From NCBI GenBank assembly GCA_963422465.1, contig OY730172.1:3906001-3970000 (forward strand): DNA of 64,000 bases, given 5' to 3'. This document shows positions 44,322 through 61,150 of this stretch, one piece after another. Under the pieces are notes generated by a model. It saw only the letters and a list, made by a program, of their open reading frames with translations, did not search any database and was not told the DNA's origin. Origin of the DNA: Lichina pygmaea (Eukaryota; Ascomycota; Lichinomycetes; Lichinales; Lichinaceae). Position numbers and translations under genes: made by a program. The first letter of the stretch is position 1; every line of letters begins with the position of its first letter.

Positions 44322-45955
44322 GCAGGAGAAAGAACGAGCGAAGGAAGGAGCGTCTGTTCCCCCTCGCCCGTTCTTTCTATCTCTCTCCGTCCTTCCGTCC
44401 ATCTTTTACTGTTCCTTCTGTCGTCTTTCATCCATTGCCTTCGTTCCTTTCGTACTTCCTTCCTTCCTTCATGCACTTCCTTTCTTCCGTTCTTCCCACG
44501 TCTTTTCTTTCCTTTCAGCTCCTCTTCGCGGTTGCATCAGTAGGTACTGTACATTCATGGCTTGTGTCATCGTTAGTGGTAAGTAGTATTCATGGTGACA
44601 TCACTGTTGTTGCCTGTCAACATTATCATCCTTGTTAGTGTTTCGGGTGGCCGCATTTTCATCAAGCATGATCAGCATCGTCATGGTCATTGTCATAAAC
44701 ATAACTACTATCATCGTGACCCTGATTGTCACTCTGGCCCAACACTACCGACATGATTTCACTACTCCACTCCATCCTCCTCCCCTTTCACTCTCACCAC
44801 CTGCAAGCTTCGTTCCTCTTTCCAAAACAAGTAAAGAGGATTGATGATAATGCTTCTTCCAACCAATTTCATCCACACCAACATACACCCCAGACGAGGC
44901 TGATAAAAAAAGATATCTGAGAAGAGAAACATCCCCTTCTTCGCCCCCTTCTCCTCAAGACCCGGGCAAGGACGGTGACTGAGTGACCAGCGCAAAAATT
45001 GACATGATCAATTGATCAGGTCAGACTAACATCCGGGGTAGACTCAACCTCCGTTGGTCGGATAGATTGTGGGACCAGACAGCACTGGCAGGACTCCCGA
45101 GAAAAACAGGACAGACTTTGAGAAAAGCAAGTTTAGTGGAGCGATGACATGATCGAACAGTGTTACAGTCGACAGGCCCTGTAGCCGACAGGCCCTGCAG
45201 ACGATCAAAGTACGTGAAACCATCTACAAGACCAGTCGCGACAGCTATACATATGTAGCAACCTCGCCGGTAGCAACCTCGCTGGTAGCAAGCCCACCAA
45301 GTAAGTAGTAACAAGCTCCCTACCAACAAAACCCAACTCCGCCTGTCAAAACACTTCTAAATATCCTCCTGGACACACCTCTTCCTTCCTTCAAAAGATC
45401 CAGCTGCCTCGCACACATGTCCAGGACCCCACAGGCAGTTCACGTTCTCCGTCTACTGTCTGTCTCCTCCTCCAGGATACGCAAGCACATGATCTTCCTC
45501 CCGAAAGATCCAGCTAACTACTCTACATACTGTACCTATCGTACCAAGGCAGCCGTTCACGTCAATCCAGCTTCTGTGTCTGCCATCTCGTCGCGCAGCC
45601 ATGCCTGACCTAAGATCCCTTGGATTACCAACATCACGGTGAGTTTTTTTTTTTTTGTATGCTTCGTTTTTACTCCACGTTGCATCTTCTCTTTTACAGT
45701 AGCCCCAACAGAGGAGGGAAGGGAAGCAAGGAAGAGTAGCTGGTCAGGTGCTGGAGATAAGCTGGCTTATTGCAATGCTGGCTTCTTTTTTCAGCTGTGT
45801 GCGGAGTGTCCCTTGTACAAAGGTGAGGTATGAGCCGTGGATCGTAGAGTTGGGGGTGGCACAAGTGAGCTAGTGTGGGTGGTTTTACGTGAATGTCGCA
45901 AAGATCTAAGAACAGCTCGAATTGGGTTGTCACATGAAAGTTGTCGACACTACTT

Positions 45956-45994
<39 letters not shown>

Positions 45995-46522
45995 GCAAGC
46001 GGTGGTTCCCCAAAGAGAAAGATCAGGAGAATCGAGAGTGTCTTGGGGAAGATGATAACGATCAGGGACACGCTCAAAGAGAGAGAGAGAGACGCAATTG
46101 TAAAAAGCCACCAAAGAAAGTGTTTCTTGTCAAACCCCTTTGTTTTTGCTAAAGAAAATAGCGGCCCGGGTGAGACGTGCATCCCAGGGATTGTGAGGGT
46201 AAGAATATTATGGTCTTTCTCTTCCCGGTTCGTCTTGACGTGCGAGATGAATCACCGCAACGGATGCAAGGGGAGAGAAAGAGAGAGAAATTAGAAGGTT
46301 GTCGCAAGCGTAGAACGGAGAAAGATCGCTGCCACGAGGTGGAATGCATCGTAGGAAAGTTGTTGCATGTCAAGCGAGAAGGCTTGACCTGGGACTTCTC
46401 AACCGGCACTTCTAACAAGGAGAGTCCAGCGACAGTAGGCCTGATAGACTGGTCCGTTCCATGGTCTGCCGACGACTCAAGTCAAAGATGATTGCCCCGT
46501 CCGGGTGGCGTCCGGCCGAGGG
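44322..46522. other. Spacer between convergent MDV1 and the hypothetical gene
   Basis: About 2.2 kb. It has strong pyrimidine-rich sequence with CTTCC runs (44340-44530), imperfect direct repeats (GCCGACAGGCCCTG at 45169-45200, GTAGCAACCTCGC at 45256-45295), a 12-T run near 45645 and a (GCT)12 microsatellite (45958-45993). No gene seen. Confidence 0.5.
45958..45993. repeat. (GCT)n microsatellite
   Basis: Twelve GCT units. It is read in short open frames in several phases, none supported as a gene. Confidence 0.92.
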
Positions 46523-47468
46523 TCAGAAAGCGAACCGACCTCGCATAAACTGTGGCGGTGGCGACCAAGCTCCTCGCCCGCGACCGTTGTGGCCTGGTCT
46601 CGCGAAACTCGACACCATTGAGTCCAATGCGGCCTGCGCAGCCTCTTCCCAGTCGAAATAACCTTCCCGGCTGTCCACATCGGCCACCGAGCTCTCTTTC
46701 GCATCGGTGTCATCTTCTGGGTAGATGATATCGTCCCAGCCTGCCGCCGCCTTCCGCTTTCTCCACTCCCGCTGCTCCTCCGCCGACATGTCGAGCACGG
46801 CATCGTACTCCTCGGCTCGAGCACGGTGGGCCAGCTTCTTAGGGTGGTCGTGGCTGCTCGCGCACCATTCCTCACAATCAGCCGTGAACGTCTGCAGGTT
46901 GTCGTGTGGACCTGATCGCAGCGTGTTGACAGCCTTCGACTGAAGGGTTCCACCATGCTTCATGTTAGACCCGCGTGGCAGAAGAATCGCAGGGCACAAG
47001 CAAGAAAAGGCTCGAGGTGGGAAGCGATCAATCGCAGATGATAGCACACCAGAGAAAGGTCCCACTCACCGCCGCACAGAGCACCACGCACATGTTGGGG
47101 CGAGAGCTTTCGTGTCCTGGCCTTCCATGACGGGCAATCTGCCTGTCGACTTCGTTGTACGTTGCCATTTTGCGTCGCGGGTGTTGTTTTGACCAGTCCG
47201 GAGGGCCTAAGTTTATGGCGTGGTCGGTCCATCCTTCAGACCGCTTGACCACTCGCGGGGTTGAAGCTGTCGAGGTGCCGGGAGAGCGTGACTCGAGCGA
47301 CTTCTCAGCTGGGGCTGCCACGCTCGGGCCTCGTTCGAGAGCAGGTGGCAAGGCGTCCGGGTTCAACGTATCAAGGCTTGCTGGCTCGAAGGGCTGACCC
47401 AAGCTGGGTCGAGATAGCACCTGCCGGTGCGCAGAAAGCAGGACAAAATAGAACCTGAAGACGTGCAT
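46523..47468 (-). CDS. Hypothetical protein, two exons
   Basis: Exons 47468-47070 and 46957-46523 join in phase to give 277 aa. The donor is GTGAGTGGG, and the acceptor has a CTAAC branch eight bases upstream. Visible features are a Pro/Ala/Ser-rich N-terminus, a middle block DHAINLGPPDWSKQHPRRK with MATYNEVDRQIARHGRPGHE, a CEEWCASS stretch, then a charged helix (RARAEEYDAVLDMSAEEQRE) and an acidic tail. No domain is recognised. The start is uncertain: an upstream exon or an internal Met could be used. Confidence 0.55.
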
Positions 47469-48512
47469 TGCTAGGAGGGAACAGGGTCTCGAGACAAGAG
47501 AGCAGGGAGATGAAATGTAAACTTATGTTGGCAGCCATACGGTGGAGGGCGGCAAAGCGCTCCAGGTCCTTGCACAAGGTTCATGGATGGCGCCCTCCGA
47601 ACACGCGCAACATGTTTGAAGACGATCGACCGGCCCGTGCAAGGGGCACGGTTGTGATGTCAGGAACAGAGGCAGCACGGATCTGCTGCAGTACGGGTAC
47701 GCAGCAATCGCGAAACGACGACTCGTGCCACCGAGAGCAAGGACGCCCGAGGAGGGCTTTTGAAGAAGGTGCCATACCGGTACTCGATGAGAGCACCTTC
47801 TCGGTCCGGGCTGCGTCAAAGAGTGCGCCCCTCCGGAGTGGACAACAGGCTAAAGGTCTTTGTTTCCTCGTCAATCAGTAGCTTGATAAGGCCCCTTGCT
47901 GTCGACTGGCAGCGCATCTACGTCTCCGAACGACGTATCTCCATGTGACCGCTCGAAGTCGTCATTGCCTCCGGCTGGCGCGATGGAAAGAGCAAGCACG
48001 CCTCGAAGCACTGTCACGTATCACGCCCGGAAGAGATCGCGGATCGACAATTGCTCTAGCTGGTCTTAATCTCCCGTCCCACGACCTCTGCCGGGCATTT
48101 GCTTAGAATCTGTCCCTCCGTCCGGAGGTAAGACCTCACGACCGACGGCGTACAGTAGCAGCGGAGAAAGTTGAGCGATACGTACGTGCGTATGTACGTA
48201 CGTACCGTATGGTAAACTGGACGCAACGGCTACGCTCGAGTCTGAGGTCGCTAGAGACAAATTCTTTGTCGTGCTGTGCCTGCCTCTGTCCGCCACTTCG
48301 CCTACTGGACAGCTGGCCGTTAGTGTCATCGTAGCGAGGTTGTCGGCTCGTCGAGACCTCGAGGGTGGTCTCATCTCTGGGAGTTAGCTCGAGGAGCACG
48401 GCCGGAGGTCCGGTGCATGTCTCGGAACTCCTAGGTAACGTTCGAACCTAGACAGCCAGCGTAACATTCTTCCTAGCCTTGCAAGATCCGACGTACCGTA
48501 GAACTTCATGTT

Positions 48513-48735
48513 CGTATATAGACCGCAGTAGTCTGGAGACTTTCTGCGTCTCAGGAGTAAAGGAAAGGTGATGACCCAGTCGATCTTCGTATGTAGACTG
48601 CAGTAGTCCGGGAACTTTCTGCGTCCAGGAGTAAAGGACAGGTAATGGACAAGTCGATCGTCGTATGTAGACTGCAGTAGTCCGGAGACTTTCTGCGACC
48701 AGGAGTTAAGGAAAGATCATGGCCAAGCCAATCCA
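48513..48735. repeat. Three tandem 74-75-bp repeats
   Basis: Units start at 48513, 48588 and 48662. Each carries CGTATGTAGACTGCAGTAGTC and ACTTTCTGCG..AGGAGT, with divergence rising towards the left copy. Confidence 0.88.
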
Positions 48736-50505
48736 TACGCTAGTTGGCATAGCTGCGCAAGACAGCGAGACAGCCTCAGAGAAGCGCTGGGATCGATACG
48801 AACAACCAACACAGATTTGCTGTAGAAGTGCCGACTTGATGCGTGACCGCATTCTGAAAAGAGAGCAAACAAGGTGGAGATGGGAGAACGAACAGTACAG
48901 CCTCGTCGTCTCACGGGCCTGTACTCGTATGTCTTGGCTTGGCCGTTGAGATCATGTTGCTTTGCAGCTGAATACGGTACGGAGGTACGTACGTACAAGC
49001 GTATGTAGTCCGTGCTCCATAAATGCAACGTACAGTAGGGGGTTCGCCTAACCTGACGAGCCTCGCTCACCGCTCCATTCCTGACGAGCAGACTCACTGC
49101 AGTATGAAGGCTGCCGCGACGCAAACTGTGGTTGACAACGACATACGGAAGTAGATGACCTAATCGTTGCTAATCGCCTTTAGCATCGGAGCTACGGTAC
49201 GAGTACAGAGAAGCCTGGGCAACAGGTGCGTTTCCGCTGATAAATACCGGTACGAGACGACCGATGAAAGTAGCAGCAGCGGAGTTCGAATAAAAGTCAA
49301 TTGCAGAGCCGCGTCAAGAATCCTAGAGCCAGATACGTACTCCCACACCACGTACGGAAGTACGGAGTACTCGTACAGAGGGCCGGGGGCATTCAGTAGT
49401 TATGAAACAGACGCTGACTCAGCAGATCACGTGCGACTGTACAGCAGTACTTGGCTAGCATTATATCCGTACGAGGTGACGAAAGTAACGTTAGCAAAGT
49501 ACTATCAGCAAGCCTCAAAGCCAACGAATACGAACGTGTCAAAAGGCTGAGCCAACAGATGAAGGCGGCCACACCAGCTATGGATCAGATCCTCGAGACT
49601 GCAGCAGCTCCAAAATGACAGCGGATGACGCAGATGAGCGTCTACTTGTCCAGCAGAAGCTAATGGACTTGAACCAAGGACGCTGCCAGGCAGTAATCGA
49701 TGCCGACAGGGGTCATGCCAAACATTGAGCTGTACGGAGTATATACGTACAGTACGTAGTACGGAGTACCTAGATAGCTCTGACGATGCGGCTCTGCAAC
49801 GAACTCTTGATCGTGCGTGCGCTAACATTGTTTTCGTCAAATACGGTAGGGGTTGATACCTGTTCAAGAAAAGGTTTCTTGCGAGTTTTGTCATTCCCCG
49901 GGCGCTGCACCTGGAGTGGTGAGTGGAGAAAAACGACTACTAAAGTTGTAAGGAGGATCTTTCTAGCACTTACCGACCACTACTGTACCTTCCGTACCTT
50001 GTAAGCCACCTCGTAGTTTGGAGGCCCTACTCTTAGTCGTACTGTACCTGTACGAGTACTGAGTACTTGGTAGAGCTGAGAAATCCCTGGAGCGGCTGGT
50101 TGCCTTGTGGTCGTACTGTATCGTACGTAGTGGTGCTCCTTACCGAGACCAGTGCCTAGTCGAGTCGAACCACTACGAGTACGGAGTGCAATATATGACA
50201 CCACTGCACACTCTTGTTCTCTCTAGGCGTATTCTGGACCAAAAGTACGCATCGCTGATTGGTCAGCTTCTTTAGTCATCGCTTGAAGATGGTACTTGAT
50301 AACAAAAGTAGTATTGAGCTTATGGAGTAGGGCTGTACGTATGTACGGCTGGAGCTGTATTATGACTACTGATACCCAAGTCATTTTTAACCGTCCCTGA
50401 TCTGGGCCAAGCAGAGCTGACAATCCATAAATAGTCTTGCCCTGTGTAGGGCTGCAGGTCTGAAGCAAGGCCAGTAAACTACATAAATCCTGCAGTACGT
50501 AAGCG

Positions 50506-50550
50506 CAGCAACTACTCTTGTCCCGGTCGGGATGCAGCCACTGCTTGTAC
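50506..50550 (+). repeat. Dispersed ~45-bp repeat, copy 2
   Basis: Matches 39799-39843 including CCCGGTCGGG. It lies in a non-coding stretch. Confidence 0.6.
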
Positions 50551-51120
50551 GTATTACTGTTGCTCTACTATACCTTGTAAAGAGGAGTGACCAAGAGCTA
50601 TTGTCTGTAGCCTGGTGGACATCGGCCTGTGCTTCGGTGTTCGGCAGCTTTCGAGCAGAACCGTGCCTGTCCGGGCAAAGGTGTCCAGCTGTAAGGCATG
50701 ATTGACTGCATAGTCCAAGAATCAGCTCTGTTGCGGGGACGATGGTCCATCCTTGACTGAGCTCGAGGTGTCTGCGGTAGGTGTTCTGGATCGAGAGCCG
50801 GAGCTTCCAGCCAGTTAATTAGTTGGGCCGAGCCCAGACCTGACCACGTGACTCGGAGTCTATTACTAAGCACATGACGTCCTTCAAGCTCTCTTGAGAA
50901 AGCACTGCCGCTACGTAGTCATCAGCCGCATGGCGCTAGTTCCCGATCGGGGTGGACGGTGGTAGTCTAACCGACCCGGTGCAATCTCCGCCTCCGGCTT
51001 CGGGGCCCGTCCACGGGGCCATATCGCGGCGCCCTCGGCCGGCGACCCGTCCAGGCACGCCAGAGCAACGCCAGGGCGAGCTCGAAGGCCTAAGCGTTAG
51101 GGCTGGCAACCTAGTCGCTT

Positions 51121-51147
51121 ACTGGACTGGACTGGACTGGACTGGAC
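51121..51147 (+). repeat. (ACTGG)n minisatellite
   Basis: Five perfect pentamers. Confidence 0.9.
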
Positions 51148-51790
51148 TTCTTCGCGCCGTGGCTCCTCCCTTCTCTTGCTCCTTCGTTCCTTCCGCCCAT
51201 GCCTCCATCGTCACGTCCGATTCCTGATATGGTGCTCTGGTCCGTTCGACGAGCCATGTCCCTACGGCCATTGTAATATCTGCACCTTTCGATTCTCCCC
51301 TCCAGTCGCTCCTTACCAGTGCTACCCCACTGCCGTAATACTTCTAAAATTCCCCTTTCGTTTTCTCTTCTCAGCTCTCCTTGACCGTCCCTTCCCCGCG
51401 CATCGCTTGGAGCTATTGCTTTTTGGTCTGGTCGGACAGATCCACGGGCGGAGTTTGCGACTTCGGCCCAGCCTGGATGCGTCTGTCAATCAGGTTCCGC
51501 ATCGCAATCCGAGGAAGGGCCGGAGTGGGGCGTCGCAGCTTCGACTCGAATTCGAGCCCCAAGAGGTCGACACGGCCGGGAGAACCTCGCGCCGGCCACG
51601 ACGGCCTTAGGCGGAAAGGACCACCATGCGGACCGACGGGGCGCGGTCCGTGGCCGGCCACGCCAATCAACCTCGCTTCGATCGTGACGACGCCCTGCCG
51701 GACGACCGGGACGGCGACCAGGGCCTGACCGACCATCCACACGTCGGACGTCAAGAACGGACAGGCCGAGGCAGACGAAGAAGCCGCCCG

Positions 51791-52974
51791 ATGCCGCGCC
51801 ATCGCGGCCTCGCCGCAAGGTCGACGATCTTGTTGACCCTCCTCTCTTCGCCGTGGTCCGCCGCAGCACAGCCGTGCATCCCCCTCGCCGATTCGACCGC
51901 CTGTTCGGCCTTCTCGTCCGCGTCGATCTCGAGGGATCGAGGTCTTCTCGCGAGCTTGTGAGAATCTTCCAAAGCCAAGATTCCCCTGTGGCTGTGGCAA
52001 GACTTGACTGACCGGACGCGACACGGCCAGTCCCTTCCTGGCCTTCGTCTCCGACACGGAAGAGTTTGACGAGCAGCTGAACCAGTACATCGCGACCGAC
52101 TGGGCGCGACTGAAGTACGTTTGGCGAAGATCGCCAAGGTGCTCGGCGTGAAGGAGGATCCGTCCGACTGACCCCGCCTGCAGGTATCAACAGCTTTTTG
52201 GGTGCCGGAGCGTCAACCTGTCGGACACGTCCACTCTGTACGCCCGATATACGGCCAGCACCATCTGCAGCGCCATCGTCCAGAGCTCGAAGACGCTCTG
52301 TTCCCTGTCGGAGGAGGCGGCCAGACCGCTGTGCGCCGACTCGTGCGTACGTCCTCGGCCTTCCCCTTGACCCCGGAGCGATGACGATCCGACGGGAGAA
52401 CCTGACGCATCCGCAGGCACAACAAGCGATCAGCGAGCAGCGGATCATCTCGAACGAGGACATCTGCTCGAACCCGAGTCCTGGTGCCATCGACCAGATC
52501 CGGGCCGACTTCACGGTGTGTTCGCTGCCGTCCGACTCCCTGAGCGACGACTGCGTCACCGGGTCGCAGAACGAGCGAGAAAATTGTGGCTACGCCGCCA
52601 ACGTCATCGGCCTGTGCGGCTACTGCGCCAAGAGCTCGCCCAACGCGACCGACTCGTGCTGCTTCAACTCGGACGTGTCCACGCGCTGCGTCGGTGTCGA
52701 TCTGCCCACGCCCGCGGCCCTGCCGCCCCTGTTTCCAACTTCGACGTCGTCCGGCTCGCCCGACCCCACCGCCACCGACCGGCCCGTCGAATCGGCCAGC
52801 GCGTCGGACGGAAGAGGGCTCTCGGCCGGAGCGATCGCAGGCATCGTCGTCGGCTCCATCGTCGGTCTGCTGCTCCTCGCCGCTCTCGTCGCCTTCCTGG
52901 TGTGGTACCGGCGCCGACGACGAGGTGGCCACCGAGGCAGCGTCTTCAACCAGCCCTCCCCCCCACGACGCGGG

Positions 52975-53014
<40 letters not shown>

Positions 53015-53927
53015 TGGCCGTGATGGCCGTCAATCCAGCGCGTGCCATCAGCCCGACTCAGAGAGGGTACGAGGTCCTTCCTGGCGGCCGCGTCGCCCGC
53101 ATGTCGGCGCTCGAAGGTCCCTCGGCCGATTCGTCGTCCCCGAGTGGCGCCGCCGGCTCGAGGCGGGCCCGATCGCAGAACTACAACCAGGGCTTCTCGT
53201 CGTCCGACGAGAACGGCGACACCCCCGAGTCCCGATCCCAACACGCCGCCCGCGGCCCGCTCCCGCCGCCGCCGGCGCCGCCGCCGGCGCCGGTGCTGGG
53301 ACGCCGGACCGGATCGCTCTCGAGCGGCTCCGGTCGTCGGCGCGACGAACCGCTCTCTCCACCGCCACCGGGCACCGCCCCCAACTACTCGTCGCCGGAG
53401 GGCGCCACGAGCCAGCAGTCGGAGCAGCTGACGTCCTTCAAGGACTACTACTCCACGGACGAGATCCACCCGGGCGACAAGGTGTCGACGCTGTGGGCCT
53501 ACCAGCCTCGCGCGGACGACGAGTTCCACCTCGAGCGCGGCGACATGCTCAAGATCGTCGGTATCTGGGACGACGGCTGGGCCACGGGCGTTCGGCTCAA
53601 CATGCGAGCGGAGGACTGGGATCCCAACCGCAGGAAGCGACGCGACAGCGGCACGTCGAGCGGCTCCGAAGGACAGACCCCTTCGCCGACGCCCGTCGGC
53701 GACAGCAAAGCCTTTCCGGTGAGCTGTCCCTCTCTTTCTCTCTCGTCCATCTGCCGAGCCTTTCGTTTCTCTCTTCTCCCAAGAATCGTCCGGACCGCGG
53801 TGAGACTGACGGCCGGTACATCCAGATCGTGTGCGTCTGTCTACCGGACCGATGGAAGGCCGTCGAAGCCGAACTATCCACCGAGACGGAGTCGTCCGGC
53901 CGGGAAGTGGCCCGCACCACCGGTTGA
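51791..53927 (+). CDS. Cys-rich, single-pass membrane protein with cytoplasmic SH3 domain
   Basis: Exons are 51791-51957, 52031-52114, 52184-52346, 52417-53718 and 53826-53927, giving 605 aa. Residues 1-27 are a signal peptide (STILLTLLSSPWSAAA). The extracellular part (about 28-270) has many Cys, including ADSC, ICSNPS, ENCGYAANVIGLCGYCA and DSCCFNSD, so it is probably disulfide-bonded. One membrane segment (about 276-300) ends in five Arg. The cytoplasmic part has a Gly run, Pro-rich stretches and an SH3 domain at about 490-540 (STLWAYQPRADDEFHLERGD, GWATG). The layout suits a surface protein that recruits Pro-rich signalling or actin partners; that role is inference. The last acceptor (53825) was chosen because it has a GACTGAC branch point; 53784 would also keep phase. 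Confidence 0.82.
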
Positions 53928-55858
53928 GCAGACTTGGGCATCGGTCTCTCATCCTCCAGACCCCCGGCTGCCGTTGGCTCCGCACGATTTCCTCCTGCTT
54001 CCTTCCGGGCCGGACGGCGCCTGTCCCGCAGCAGCGCAACGCTCGGACGCCGAACCGAATCGGTCTCCGCTGGCCACACAGGCTCTTTCCCCCTACGTTC
54101 ACCACCTACCAGCCCCTGGTATGCTGGATCTTTTGACGATGCGCCGGTCACCCGGCTCTGCTACGCTCGTTCCACCACCAGCGCCACCGGCATCATCTCC
54201 GGGTATCACCATCTTACGAAGGCCACGACGTTTGCGGCACGATGCACTACCTGTTCAGCCCTCTATGCACCTTCACCCTGTCGTTGTTTCTCGTCTTGCT
54301 TGTTTCTATCATGATACCCTCACGCTGTCGTCATTGTCGAAGCGAGCATGTTGCAGCCGGTCCTCTTAGGTTTCGGTGAGCCCGTCATAAACCCTCAATC
54401 GTCCCGAATCCTTTCTTCTTGTTCTTTTTTTTTTTTTTTTCCAAAAGCCCTGGACGATACATCTTCCATCGGACGTGCACCTCCACGCCGATTAATACTT
54501 TGCATCCTTCATCTTCGACTGCCTCGTACCGGCAGCTGCAGGCGGGGAGGATCATATCTCGTGTTCCATGTTGGCCGACGATATTCTCCAGCGCTCGAGG
54601 CTCGACCTGTCATCCTGCAATCTACAGGATGGTCAATTCACCACTAGAAATACTACACCTATACTTTAATACATACGTAGTGCCGAATGTAGGGCGTGAT
54701 GGACGTCTTGCGGACCTTCAGAAAGCGTGTGCATGCCGTCGAGCCTCCCAGGTCGACGAGGCCTCATCGTTGAGGGGAAGACAGGCGTTGATGATACTCC
54801 CACGAGTACAATCTTATGATTGACATGACGTAAGCGTATCGGTCTAACATGGCGTGCCTGGATAGCGCTTTGCTTAGTCGTAGCCTCTCGACGCTACGGC
54901 AGCGCAGGCGGGGTCCGAGTCAGCTACCGGTACGTGATGATCTCAGACGACAAGCGGGCGGTGGATCGTCATATGTTGCATCGTCTTCGTAGCTGCAGCT
55001 CGCTCTCCCGAGAGAGGCAATGTCGATGCGTAAGTGACGATCCTCAACCAAGACAAGAGGGAGAGGAGTAAGCGCGTGACGACAGCCGGGTTTGCCGGGG
55101 TTGCCGGGCACGCCGGGAAAAGGCCGTAGCCGCCAGCTTTATCGTGTTAGGCTAGGTTAGCCTACAGATAAGCTGCTCGATTGTCGATGTCCACCCTCTT
55201 GAGCACCCGTGATTGAAACCCCCAGGGCTGGCCACACCTACGAAAAAGCCCGGTACGCCGGCACGACCGAAACGGCGACGAAACGAGAAACAGACGCCGC
55301 AGAAAGATACCAAACGGCCAGGAAACAGGACCTACCCCCCCCCCCCCCCCCCCCTTGTGTTATTGTCATCCGCATGAGCAGAACAGATCGGGAGCCCTTC
55401 ACCGACATCACAACGTGCCTCTTCTCGTCGCCGAGGCCACACTCTTTTCAGCAGGGCGCTGCACATTCCTCCGGACCGAGTAAGTCTTGGTGGAGACTAC
55501 GCATCTATCCATCCTTTACCGTATTATTTTCGACTCTCCGTTCAATGGTCGATCGCCGTCGCACGAGACCCTGTTGTCTTCCTCCTGGACCACCGGCCAG
55601 CCAAGCTGTTGCTTGAACATTCGACGAGCGGGGTCTGGCCCTATCGTTCGTACCCGGGGACCGTATCTATGAACAACGGCTGACCATCACTGCCAGAATC
55701 GAGTTCCAGTCGACGCTAGTGTGACAGTCAGCGTGGGGCAACTTGGAACGAGAGAGGCACAAACGAGTCCGGCCCCGCGGCATCCTACTCTGCTGCCAGG
55801 AAGCCGTTCCTGGAGGAGGGGGAGGGCCAGGAGGAGAAGAGACGAGCACCCGGTCACG
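53928..55858. other. Spacer between the SH3 protein gene and PKC1
   Basis: About 1.9 kb with no supported gene. It holds a 16-T run (54425-54440), a 20-C run (55335-55354) and the PKC1 promoter and leader. Confidence 0.5.
55335..55354 (+). repeat. Poly(C) tract, 20 C
   Basis: An uninterrupted C run about 500 bp upstream of the PKC1 start. Confidence 0.9.
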
Positions 55859-60614
<4,756 letters not shown>

Positions 60615-60756
60615 CGATGACGACGACGGCTGGGTTGATGAGGATGATTGAGACGATGATGATGATGATGATGATGGTGGTGGCGGTGGCTATGAAAGAA
60701 CCAGCGGTGTGAAACAAGAGAAGAGGACAAGGACAGGAACGAAAAGAAGAGGCGCC

Positions 60757-60784
60757 GGGGGGGGGGGGGGGGGGGGGGGGGGGG
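60757..60784 (+). repeat. Poly(G) tract, 28 G
   Basis: An uninterrupted G run about 140 bp after the PKC1 stop codon. Confidence 0.9.
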
Positions 60785-61014
60785 TTGTTTCCTTGAGGGA
60801 ACAGTAGATGAAGACGGGGTGCAGGAGAGGACAGTGGGAGGTTTATATCGTTTTCTTTCTGTTTCTGTACTTTTTCTCTCTTGTTGTCGTCTCTCGTTAC
60901 GTTAAGCTACTAGGTTACTAGGCTACTAGGTTTGAGGCGGCTAGGCTGCTAGATTGGAGGTGGTTAGGTTTGAGGTTCCGTTGGTCGGTTTCACTGATCA
61001 TGTTGGTCTCGTCG

Positions 61015-61150
61015 GTTGATTGATTGATTGATTGATTAGTCGGTTGGTTTGGTTGGTTCGATAAGTCGGTTGGTTGGTTGGTTTCGTCGGCTGATTGATT
61101 GGTTTGATTGATTGGTTAGTTGGTTGGTAGGTCGGTCGGTCGGTCGGTCC
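61015..61150 (+). repeat. GATT/GGTT/GGTC tetranucleotide arrays
   Basis: Consecutive short arrays of TGAT, GGTT and GGTC units. Confidence 0.8.

Larger units (their letters stand above)
47469..51790. other. Gene-poor spacer, about 4.3 kb
   Basis: No gene is supported. It contains three 74-75-bp tandem repeats (48513-48735), a second copy of the dispersed repeat (50506-50550), an ACTGG repeat (51121-51147) and many TACGTAC clusters (48180-48212, 48980-49005, 49740-49770, 50030-50130). Mixed high-GC open frames at 51380-51790 overlap the leader of the next gene. Confidence 0.45.

Noticed and set aside
48410-48460. GGTTCGAAC-like box suggesting a tRNA T-arm on the minus strand
   Set aside because: The flanking bases do not form a 5-bp T stem, and no A box or acceptor stem is found at the right distance.
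52213-54105. 630-aa minus-strand frame over the SH3 protein gene
   Set aside because: Antisense shadow of GC-rich coding sequence with Gly and Pro runs. The plus strand has spliced exons, a signal peptide and an SH3 domain.
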